Assembly (NCBI GenBank): GCA_032622095.1
Contig: CP136061.1
Coordinates: forward strand, 235,989,815-236,053,814
Reading direction: 5' to 3'
DNA from: Siphonodentalium dalli
Taxonomy: Eukaryota > Mollusca > Scaphopoda > Gadilida > Siphonodentaliidae
DNA: 64,000 bases
This document shows, in pieces, positions 47,978-58,403 of the stretch. Made by a program: the position numbers and the translations under genes. Position 1 is the stretch's first letter. Every line of letters begins with the position of its first letter. The notes below the pieces were generated by a model. It did no database searches. It saw only the letters and a program-made list of their open reading frames with translations, and was not told where the DNA came from.

Positions 47978-48536
47978 TCTACGTGCGTGTTACACTTACA
48001 AGGCCAGAGTCCCCTGCGATCTAACTTGTTGACCATTTCGCTGGATCTCATCATTTTGCCATTGGATGATGTGTACTCGAAACCAGCTTGTCTTCTCCGT
48101 TTTCTGATATTCGTTTTCCGTAATGATGGGTTGCGTTTCCGTTTTCTTGATTTGTGAGTGTCAAGAGTCTTTGGGTGCGTCACTTTCCTACTTAGGCAGC
48201 TGGTCCCCATATTCCGAAGGTTGATACTATTGAGCCTCGCTCGATGAAACTCGACTCAGTGTTCTCAAGTAAACTATCAGTTCCGGAATCAGTTAGTGGA
48301 TGATGCATGCCCTCCCGAACATAGGATGCGCCAAGCTTATCGATGTCAATATCAGGAGTGATAAGATCGTCCATAATGCTGATATCCTTTCCAGAAATGA
48401 CGTATATGGTGTTATCAATCATTAGCTCGCTACAGGCTGTACCATTGGCCTGATCATTATGAAATTGTTCATTGGCATGATGGGAATAAGTCACTTGGGA
48501 GTCATGCGACAAAAAACCTTGGCCGCCAACCGTCAT
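47978..48536 (-). pseudogene. Transposase-like gene with CxxC motif, copy B, 5' part
   Basis: Matches 12454-13023. From 48536 down there is a Ser/Thr/Asp-rich N-terminal segment to 48192, then in another frame the basic RKTNIRKRRRQAGFEYTSS segment (48210-47978) just upstream of the 8.6-kb insertion. The internal frame change is shared with copy A and may be an intron or old frameshift. Confidence 0.42.
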
Positions 48537-49795
48537 CTTTGATTTCTAAATTCAACCCAATAGCACGGGTTACAGGCCTTACCGTTTCTTTGATCATAAT
48601 GCAAATTTTCTTGTAGCTTGATATTGACATGCAAATGGGAACGATGTTTTGGGGTCAATTGACCAAAAACATGGCCGCCGGCGCCCATCTTTGTTTTCAG
48701 TATTAAACTATATAGCACGAGCTACAGGGCGTATCGTTGGTCTGATCATTATGAAGTTTGTCAAGGATGTTGACATTGACATGTAAATGGCAACAAGTCA
48801 TTTTGGGGTCATTTGGCCAAAAAACATGGCCACCAGCCGCCATTTTGGATTTTAATCCATCGGCACACCAAACAGCCCACATTTATAGGAGAATTGTTTT
48901 GAAAATTTACTGACATGTTCAGGACCACCTTTAGAAGGTATCTGTAAAATTGGAACTATTTTAGATGAAAAACATGGCTTCCGGCTATCTTGGGTTTTAC
49001 TCCTTGCATAAATAAATCCTTTGGCACACCCTACAACCGACATCCCTGGACCGTTGTCACCAAACGTCATGTGCATCTAGATGCGAGTCATCAATTTTTT
49101 TTCGAATTTGGTTGAAAAACATGGCCACTGGCAGCCATCTTGGAATTTACCCTTTGCATAACTAAATCTTTTGGCACACCCTGCTGACCACATCCGTCAT
49201 TCGATCGTCACCTAACTTCATATGGATCTTCTGGATGGCAAGTAGGTGGGCTCGATCAATTTTGTTTTAATTTCATTAGAAAAGACAGCCATCTTGGATT
49301 TTACTTTTTTGCATGACTAAATCCCTCGGCACACCATAGAGGTCACATCTCTCATCCGATCGTCACCAAACTTCATATGGATCTCTAATTGGGAGACTCC
49401 ATTATTATGCAGTACGCATTTATTGGAGAATTGTTTTGAAAATTTGAAAAGGCATGCACCAGTTGATGGGAGCTATCAATTTTGAACAATTTTCGATGAA
49501 AAACGTGGCTGCCTGCAGCCATATTGGATTATACTCTGTGCATGACTAAATATTTCGGCACACCCTACAGGCTATATCCTTCATCAGATCGTGACCAGTC
49601 TTCATATGGATCTTCAGTGTGATCAATAGGTCGGATCCATCATATTTTTTGTTGAAAAACATGACTTCCAGCGGCCATCTTGGATTTTACTCTTTGCATG
49701 GCTAAATCCTTCCACACACCCTACATCCCATATACGATCATCAACAAACTTCACATCGACCTTCGGGGTAAGCTATAGATGGGATTAGACATAAT
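48537..49795. repeat. Degenerate tandem array of 'GGCCGCC...ATCTTGGATTTTAC' units (copy B)
   Basis: Counterpart of 13030-14285, unit for unit. One difference is 26 extra bases at about 48591-48616. Confidence 0.8.
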
Positions 49796-50008
49796 GGGAT
49801 TCAACTTTCCACATTACTAGAAAGTTGAAATTTTAACTATTATGAAATTATCCAAGACAATTAACAAGATGAGCTACAGTGTGCCATTGACACTTTCATT
49901 TGTCACACAGTTAAACTCGATTATCAAAGAATAACTCCAACTGGAAATATGAAAATATTTCCACTGCGCTTGAAAAATTGTTACAAATTTACATTAAATT
50001 TTGGTAGT

Positions 50009-50223
50009 CGTTTAAAATATTCAACATGTTTTTTGTCACAAAGTTACGATTGCTTAACAGAAAATAACTCCAACTAGAAAAATTTAAATATTTCCACTAT
50101 GATTCAAAATATGGAACAGCCCATGACAAGCGGTACAGCTGCTTATAGAAGACATATTTTTTCTCATCTTTATCATTGTTCAGAAGTGGTGATTGATGAT
50201 ATATTGTGGGATGTTATTGGTAC

Positions 50224-50275
<52 letters not shown>

Positions 50276-50284
50276 TCTATCTTT
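50009..50284. other. 276 bases present only in copy B, with a (CT)n microsatellite
   Basis: Copy A joins GGTAGTC directly to TTTCAGTTGAAA (14470-14482). Copy B has 276 bases in between, ending in a long CTCTCT tract (50226-50280) and CTATCTTTCAG. The preceding part partly echoes the sequence at 49925-50008 (TTAACAGAAAATAACTCCAA), so it is probably an original repeat lost from A by deletion. Confidence 0.65.
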
Positions 50285-50933
50285 CAGTTGAAAAAGCTCC
50301 TGATCGTTCTGACTATCTGTTTCTTTCCAACTTCGCCCCATTAACTCGTATACTCACGTATGGCGCGTCTAAGTATTTGTAAAGGCGAATGTCTCGAAAT
50401 AAATTTGTCTTCGAATATTGGTTCGGAGTTTGTATATATAAGAATGAACGTGAATCAACTGTTGGTGACATCTTGGTTGAGTCCCTAGTCACGAATCCTG
50501 GTTTGTTCTCAACCAGAGTGCACTGTACACATGAACCACGTTCATCCAGGTATACATCTCCTAAACCATTAGCTAAAAGGGTGAGTAATATTTATTTCAA
50601 ATAGCCTTTCCATATAAGGATTTGTGGTGAATATAGTGCATGGAAGAGATTGAGAGTAAGAGAGGTGGAGTCCTTGATATTGAGTACCTGAATCCGAGTA
50701 ATGTCTGTGTACGTGTACAGTTTGCGTGCTCAATTACTTTATTATCTACATGTAGTCCAAAAACAAACCCGACTATTGCACGAACAGTTACTTACGTGGA
50801 ATAGAACCAGTGTGTAAATTCTGGAATAACAAGCGGTTAGTTATTGAAATTCTTCTGTGGAATCATACATTTGAAATGGATGCTTGATGGAACAGGCAAA
50901 AAGGCATTAGCAACCATCTATATATAACAAATT
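50285..50933. other. Non-coding stretch in copy B
   Basis: Counterpart of 14483-15126. Nothing recognised. Confidence 0.4.
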
Positions 50934-52110
50934 GTGCTGAAATCATTATCTACTGACAATGGGTCACAAAAAACAGAAAGACAATATCCATTCAGGCAAA
51001 ACACACCAATCTTTACAAATCGAGCATATACGTTCAATTGTGATCACTGCAAACACTCTTCCCATTTTGCCTGCCAGGGAATACACGTAGAAGATGCAGA
51101 ACGTCTAATGAATAGGTCAAGTGCCAGTCTATGGAGATGTAAATAATGCAGACAAATACATGACCTTGAAAGTGGACAGAAGAAACACGTCAGCGGAATG
51201 CAATTATCAACTTGCAAGACACACGTGTTACAAATAAGTGAAGAAAAAGAAACAAGAATCAAAATCGGAGAAATTGAAAAATGGATGTCAACATTGGAAA
51301 AACAGTTAGAAAACGTAGTAGTACATCTGGAAATGAATGATGAGAAGTTCGAAACGAAAATAGATCAGCGTTTTGATTCCTTTGAGAAGAATCATAAAAT
51401 GACTATGTTAAACTATACAATGGAACTGAATACCAAACTTAAGAGAATTTAAAACACCATATCGACAGTAAGTTTGATGATGGAAACAAACAAGTGAAAC
51501 CATTGGCGACACAAGCAACCGAGCTGAGAGAAACACAGGATAAAATGGAAGCAAACATTGATGCAGCAGAAAGCTACATAGAATCATTTTCAAGAAAGAG
51601 GGATATCGCAATCAATAATATCAACATTGTGTTAGTTAACATTCCCGAAAATACATTAGAAGACGACATTAAAGCAGAAGAAACGGACTTGAACGAAATT
51701 ACGAACAAAATCTGAGAATGACAAAATGTCATGCAAACAATAATATTTCATTCGAGAGGTTTGGATATCAAACTGATGAAGGAAACCGTCCCATAAAAGT
51801 AATCGTGAAATAAAAACAAATTAAAGACAAAATTGTTAAAGATGCCAACATGCACAACTGAGCACAACAAGAAATTAAAGACCGCTCGAAAATATATTTC
51901 AATCTATAGTATTCAAGGAAAGAACTGATACATATAAACTCAGGTGTGAGAACAAACTACCCAAATAAAAATGTCCGGATGCAGGATATGGGCACGTGTG
52001 AATACTAACTATAGTAACTAAATATGTTGTGACTAAATGTAGAATTGTGTATTGTAAGCGGGAACCAAGAGTCTATGAATCGTTCCCAAATAAATTGATT
52101 GATTGATATG
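50934..52110 (+). pseudogene. Decayed LINE ORF1 with PHD-like finger and coiled coil, copy B
   Basis: Counterpart of 15127-16300. It carries the same in-frame TAA after LWRCK. The reading frame 51494-51715 keeps a longer piece than copy A (ESYIESFSRKRDIAINNINI...). This includes the 'VNIPE' motif that opens ORF1 RNA-binding domains. It ends with the AAATTGATTGATTGAT tail. Confidence 0.55.
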
Positions 52111-54306
52111 GTGTATTTGTTGTTGGTTGTGAATTAAAACCGCCTCGCCCTAGGGATTTAAATTCGATGGTCTTAGATATTGTTCCTTCTTTGGACACCT
52201 AATGTACTTGACTGGTTGACAGCTGTTTTAAGGGGTGTGTGTAGTTGTTTGCTTATAAATTAGGATATTCAGTTGGGTAAATGATTGTTTATTGACACAT
52301 CCTTGATATATTGACGGGGGAAAGCAACTCTTGGCCTTGGGGAATTACCTCCTTATCTATTCGTCTTCCCTCCATGTCCACTCCTATCACCCGTCCTGTC
52401 CACTCTGCTTCCCTCCCTGTCCACTCCTCCCGACCTCCTCTCTGTCTATAGTATCTCTGTCCCCAGGTCTATATTTATTTCTCCCACATCTCTACGGTTT
52501 TTTGCCTCTGACTCGTTGTCTTATATGTCATTGTGTGGCGCGGCCGGGCGAGCGTACGTGGCGCAGCGAGCCCACTCCTTAAACTTGCACTGAAAAAATA
52601 TTCGGGTCAATATAACTAACTTAGGGTTAGTCACGAGCATTTGGGGTCACTTTGACAAACCCACACCATAGACAATGGTTAACTGTTCTAAGTAGCGTAC
52701 GGGTTTTCTCCTCATGAGATGCGAGGATTATTTTCATTCGGCTAGCGCCTCGTTAAAATAGTCCTCCGCATCTAACTCGAAGAGAAAAACTATTTGCACA
52801 CATTTTCCCCCAAATTACAAGTTCACCTTCTAAGTGACTCAGAAAAGTTAGCCATTGTGACTCAATCTTGGTCATTTTGACTAACACAATTGTAGTCCAA
52901 TTGGCTAATTAGTCGTTTTGACTAACCATTCCTTAGTCGTTATGACTCACATAACCCTAGTCATTGTGGCAAATTTTCTGCCTTATTCATTGTGACTAAG
53001 CTAAGTTGCTCATCATGTGGACAAACAGTCGACTAACCTAATATAGTCATATTGACTAACTTTTTCTTCAGTATGGCTGGTCGTTACTATTTAATTTTAT
53101 GTGTGTTTGTTGCTGGTTATGAATTGAACTAGTCGCCTTAATGATTTAAAGTATATATATAGACCTTGAGACAGCTGTATACCCCCTCCCCATATACGGA
53201 TTTTTTGTGGTTATGTTAGTATTATGGTATTTTTTAGTTTTTATTTTCCATTCACTAACATTATAGCTTGCTAATATCTGAATTTTCCACATATTGCTCG
53301 TATTTAGATTTCTACGTAGAAATGTATTGACACCCTATCACATTTCATGCAATATTTTGAAATTCGTGCGAAAAAACATGAAAAATTTATGTTTTAACTG
53401 AAAATAAAAGAAAAATGGAGTTTCTTCAATTTTAATCGTATTTTTCTTAAATACAAACATATTTCCGCTGCCAAATTGTTCTTATGCGATCAGTTACATG
53501 AAAGCAGGGAATATATACAACGGGAAGGTTCACTCCGCGCATTTGTGGTAATCACCGGAAGTTGTCACGACGCCATTCTAGTAGGATACCCTGGTAGGAA
53601 CGTACGTCATCGCATCGTTGCTTCCTTGTTTACTTTTACTAATAAGTTAAAAGTGTGGGAGTTTGAAAATGATTTACAAATCAAAGTGGCATCCAGGATA
53701 TTTGTGGGATCAACATATCGCTGAAGTAGAGGAACTAAAGTGGTAATCCATATCCATATATGATATATTCGAATGGATCGAATTGAAAATTCATTTAACT
53801 TGTATGTCTACCAGTACTAGGAAACAAACTTACTGGGTGGGATTTCTGTGTCAAATACGACTGTCTTTCATAATTTGACTAATGACTATGTCCATAACAT
53901 TACCTGAGTCATGTCTCTAATTAAAAAAAAATTGAGATCTATTATGGAAAAAAATTGAGATCTATTATGGGATCAAAGTTCACAACCTTGGTCATTTAAA
54001 TTAATTGCTTAGAATATAACCACAATTTAAACATGTTTTAAAAGCTCCACCAAGGGCACCATTCAGTAGGGCTTACTTTCCAGATGCCACTTTTATTATG
54101 AAACTGGCATACCAGTTGATATGGGAATAATTATGGAGTCTGAGTACAAGTTAATGCCATTTATATTGAATCCTGCATACATGATATATTTCACTAATCT
54201 CGCATACACTATATGTGTGTACCATCAATATATGATGAGTTTACATCAATTACAGGGGTTGGTGGGACACATATACATGCTACCAGTATACTGTATTACA
54301 AATAAA
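52111..54306. other. Right part of duplication copy B, non-coding
   Basis: Counterpart of 16301-18497, with the TGACTAA cluster at 52610-53060. An 82-codon open frame at 53476-53724 is closed in copy A by TAA>TAG-level changes near 17836, so it is not a conserved gene. Confidence 0.5.
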
Positions 54307-55430
54307 TAGTATGTTACACTTTATACACTACATTTCATTATGTTTTCAGTGCCATTTTATCAATCTGAAATACTTGATATTTAAAAACATCCACCAAATA
54401 TCAAATCTTTGGGCCATGATATCATAAACTTCCCTGGTCCTATACCTACCCTGCTACCCACATACAAAAAAACCCTACCGGTAAGACTTACCAGGTAGTA
54501 GCAAATATTTCATTTACATTTCATATCCATATTTTGTCCTTATAGTACTTAAATTGTCTGTTGGATAGACTATGTATAGTGAATGGCGGCAGATGTAGGC
54601 CTATATATTTAATTATTTGTGTGATATCTATAGATTTTCAATATCAAAATAACAGTTTAAATATTTAAACCTACCTGCAAGTATAAGTTGAGTAAAATCG
54701 CACATATAATATATAGGCCTACCCGCCTACTCTTAAATATAGTCTGGTATGGGGAAACAATAATTTTAAAGTTCTGTTATTAGCATACAGCACTATATAA
54801 TATTGTGTCATTTTCAGCAAAGGGTGTGGTACCGGTACTTACAATGTGATAGACATGTGTCACGCAATCATGATTAATTTACCTTATGGTGTCAATCATT
54901 ATGAGGTGCCATGGAGATACAATCATCCTCTGTTTTCCAAAAATAACCGATGACATTATGTTCTTATATTCATGGCTACACTACATGCCTACTGCTATGT
55001 AATATATTGGCAAACATAACTTACAATACCCAGTATTTATTCAAGAATTTATAAATTATAGCATCTCTGGGTCATGTATATCATTAATATTAAATATGAT
55101 GAGTTTATTTGGGAAATTTTGATGTAGTTATAAAAATATATTGCGTTGATGTGTGTGAAAATTTCAATCTTTGTTAAATATTAAAATAAAAAAGAAGCAT
55201 ATGTAGCCTAAATTTCCAAATTATCATTCTCTGAGTTCTCATATACCATGAACGCAAGGACTAAGCAAGGCTCAACATGAGTAAAATACATTTATATATA
55301 GCCTTAAATGTTTGAACACTCACTAATTAATTAATCTTTCTTCAGAACAAAAAAAAATCACATGTAGCCTATTTATAAATCTATAAACCTAGTACATAAT
55401 TAAATATTTGATATTATCAGAATTCTTGTT
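54307..55430. other. Non-coding, strongly AT-rich
   Basis: Past the end of the duplication. No reading frame, repeat or RNA gene recognised. Confidence 0.45.
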
Positions 55431-55932
55431 TTAAAGGCACGTGAGGCCTTAGTTGTCGAAAATATTCATATTTGTTCCAATCACCGTAAACAGGAAAACA
55501 TTAAAGCGCATACAGTTTCGTTCATATATACCATGACCATCGCGTAAACAGCATGTTATCATAAAGATTTACTATATTTTAACTAAACAACAGCATGATT
55601 GTGTTACAGAAGACAACACAATGCTGCTGGCTAATCACACACAAATGACATAAACGCTCTTTATTCGTTCCATATCAGGAATTCACCCACAAAGAACGCT
55701 CTTTATGTTTACCATCATAATATAAACAAACACCAGAAAAGTAACTTTTTCTGCTTTTGTTTACATAACAATGGTCAAAAATATGACAATAACATACTGT
55801 TTATGCGACATTTCTTATTTGTATACTGACAAAGTATGTCTACATTTTGTTGTTCTTTCTGTTTGTGGCGGTTTTTGACGGGTGGAAATATTTTCACAGG
55901 ATACCCACCGCCAAGGCCAACCGTACCTTTAA
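55431..55932 (-). mobile_element. TTAA-flanked 502-bp MITE, copy 4 (subfamily I, inverted)
   Basis: TTAAAGGCACGTGAGGCC at the left and GGCCAACCGTACCTTTAA at the right, i.e. inverted relative to the other copies. It shares diagnostic bases with copy 1. Confidence 0.92.
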
Positions 55933-57336
55933 TGGGTAATGCTTGAAATGACTAAGTTACAGTAAGTATTTGATTCCAAATATTAAATTATTAATATATC
56001 AATGACTAAGGGAGTAAGGGTGTGGCTAGTGCAGCCCAATGAATGTACATTACCACATAGCAACTACTTGAACTAGCATTGATGTTATTGACTTGAGAAG
56101 CCTCAGAATTGTGTAAAATCTCACAGGGCTCCACGGTCCACCCACACTTTGATTTTGACTCTTCGTAGCCGCCAGAGCCAACAAGCATGGAATTATTCTG
56201 TAATGTTTCCAAATGAATTTTATTTTAAGTTTATGTTTCAATATTTGGTATGCCGGCATTTTAATTTAAAATTGGCATCATCACAGTTATGAATTGAATG
56301 ATCTCATTCTCAGCCAAAATTTCGACATTGAATAACAAACGAAAATTGGCAAGAAAGACAGCGTAATTTGGTTGAAATAAATACTCATTTGCTTTAAAAT
56401 ATATTTTTCTCATGTTGGTGGATTAAAGTATGATATATATTCACAAATGTTGCTTTTTGTCTGATTGTTTATTCTTTTATAGGCCTACTATTTCGATTTT
56501 GTTTACACACAAGGCGAATAGCGCTGCGGTAACCAATGACGCCATTCGCTCTTCTATCCTACCAGAATGGCGGATGCTGGCGACGTCATGCATTACGTTG
56601 AGCCAATAGGAAGTGAACCTTCCCGTTCTATATATTCCCTGCATTAAAGCAAAACCGTGATCTAAAGAGCGTTTACTAATTCAATATGTCGTACTTGATA
56701 CGATACACTTGATATGTCAAAATTCTTGTAAATCATTATCTACATGGAATGTTTTCTAATATATTTTGTCGATAAAACAAATAATAATAAGGATAACTTA
56801 GTCTTGAGTTGAAAACAATTCTTCGAATTTAGAGAGCGTTTATTGACTAATAATTTTTCTCCATTATTTGCTGTTGTGTGCGGCTCTGTCATATATTCAC
56901 AATTTCAAGGAAAAAAAGTCGATTATCTATTGTTCGAGAAATATCTAGAAACAAGCACAAAGAGATATAAGAATATAAAATTTCATATAAGGTGAATTGA
57001 ATAATTGTCACCAGTTCCAAGATCGCTGCCAAATGGCTATGGGAATGTAAAATAAAAATCTAAATCTTATTTTTCATACATATTTCTAACATTGGTTATA
57101 CAACAGGGACATATATCAAACAGAAAACAAGTCAGATTTATATTCATATTCAGACTTCTATATTTAACATGTGATAAAAGGACACGGCTTCGAAAACACG
57201 TCAAGCAATCAAATCGGTGGCTGTGGTCATCCTTTGGGAGTAATGGTTACATGAAGATGTTGTATGGTTATGGTAGGGTGTGTGTGTATACTTGAAGTGG
57301 CCGTAGTGTCATTTGTGGTATATTTGTTATATACAC
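55933..57336. other. Non-coding; includes an inverted copy of a promoter-like block
   Basis: 56505-56650, read on the minus strand, resembles 17690-17850: CAGGGAATATATA, AACGGGAAGGTTCACT, GCCATTCT.GTAGGATA, CGTCAT. No coding sequence recognised in either place. Confidence 0.45.
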
Positions 57337-57470
57337 AATGTGTTTGTACCGATTTATGTATCGCGACGAGGCTGGTTTTCGTGGCGACCTTGGTCGCCTA
57401 CTCGCTATATGACCACGAAAACCAGCCGAGTCGCGATACCTGCGTCGGTACAAACACATTGATAACACGT
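57337..57470. repeat. Imperfect palindrome with ~55-base arms
   Basis: CAATGTGTTTGTACCGA and GTATCGCGAC and GGCTGGTTTTCGTGG on the left are matched by complements on the right, around GGCGACCTTGGTCGCC. It lies near the left border of the Polinton-like genes. Confidence 0.75.
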
Positions 57471-57589
57471 TTATCTACTATTCGTGTAACAGAATGCACC
57501 ACACCAATGACATTTTAAGAGGTTTTTTTTAAAGCCATAACTCGTAGGATTTGTGTCCGACGATTATTGACTCAGCAAACAATTTAAAC

Positions 57590-57610
57590 GGCCCTTTTCA
57601 GGGCCACCCA
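57590..57610 (+). promoter_or_regulatory. Canonical histone-type 3' stem-loop, no histone gene beside it
   Basis: GGCCCTTTTCAGGGCC (57590-57605) followed by ACCCA is exactly the replication-dependent histone mRNA 3' stem-loop form: 6-bp stem, TTTC loop, ACCCA flank. It is on the + strand. The ~500 bases upstream show no histone reading frame, and the nearest gene ends convergently at 57677. Confidence 0.6.
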
Positions 57611-57676
57611 ATTTTTTCAAAAGATACGCTCTGAAATTGCTAATAAAACGTAACATGTAATTAAATCAATAATATT

Positions 57677-58252
57677 TTATTCACCAATTTTAACTTTCTT
57701 GGAAGATTCTCGCGATGCACGTCTTTTTCTCTTTCTGATAGGCAAAGTGTTTTGCTTAATTTCAGTATCGTCAGCGCCTTTGGCTACAGCGTTTATCACT
57801 TCCATCTGCGAATCCTCCGTGTTTAGAATAGTGATTTCATCATTTGACACCTCGGTTGAGACATATAATTCACCACTCAGATTTCACATCTGCGATCTCG
57901 TTAATTGATATCGCGGTTGAGTTGCATTGTTCCCCACTTTCAGCTTTCACATCCGCGATCTCGTTAGTTGATGTCTCAGGTTGATCAATGTTCATTAAAA
58001 TAGCATCATATGGTGTGAGATAATCGTTGTCTGATGTGTAGACTTCCCAGGAGTAGATTCACTCACCATCAATGATGTTTTTTTCATCTGATCAATCTTT
58101 TTCGTAGTGCCATCACATTGAAAAGCCCAATGTGAACTCGAATTGCACCTAAAACAGTCACCGTATGGTGGTATCCACTTTGTATTCTTTAAAACTTCTA
58201 ATGCAATTTTTCGTAAATGTTGTATGTTGTTACTCTGCAATCGTGGGTCCAT
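57677..58252 (-). pseudogene. CCHC zinc-knuckle protein next to the Polinton polymerase, two frameshifts
   Basis: Starts at the ATG 58252. Residues ~30-50 hold CFRCNSSSHWAFQC, a CX2CX4HX4C zinc knuckle. A frameshift near 58035 leads into TSDNDYLTPYDAIL and then two related blocks (TSTNEIADVKAE and ISINEIADVKSE). A second frameshift near 57875 leads to an acidic region and a basic C-terminus (RKRKRRASRESSKK) ending at 57677. Function unknown; zinc knuckles usually bind single-stranded nucleic acid. It is transcribed away from the polymerase gene from a shared palindromic promoter, suggesting it belongs to the same element, although it is not one of the standard Polinton genes I know. Confidence 0.55.
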
Positions 58253-58283
58253 TGTGAGCGTTCGGTGCGTTATTCAGTCGTTA

Positions 58284-58402
58284 GTGAAATGACGACATGA
58301 TGAAAAATCGCGTCGCTTTTATGCTCTGACACGGACGATGACTGCGCATGTCCGTGTCAGAGCATAAAAGCGACGCGATTTTTCATCACGTCGTCATTTC
58401 AC
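58284..58402. promoter_or_regulatory. Near-perfect palindromic divergent promoter
   Basis: Arms 58284-58336 and 58350-58402 are 53 bases each and differ at one position, with a 13-base centre (GATGACTGCGCAT). Each arm carries an outward-facing TATA-like CATAAAAG (58363-58370 on +, 58316-58323 on -) followed by TTCATCACGTCGTC. The + ATG of the polymerase gene is at 58404; the - ATG of the zinc-knuckle gene is at 58252. Confidence 0.7.
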
Positions 58403-58403
58403 A

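Larger units (their letters stand above)
36353..54306 (+). repeat. Segmental duplication, copy B
   Basis: Direct copy of 2184-18497. It lacks the Harbinger element, the LINE fragment and the 1,040-bp tandem duplication. It has an 8.6-kb insertion at 39402-47976 and 276 extra bases at 50009-50284. Confidence 0.9.

Noticed and set aside
53476-53724. 82-codon frame in copy B as a gene
   Set aside because: It is interrupted by a stop in the near-identical copy A, and nothing in it matches a known domain.
57264-57518. Plus-strand frame just before the histone-type stem-loop as a possible histone remnant
   Set aside because: Its translation has no histone-fold residues and mostly reads the palindrome at 57337-57470.
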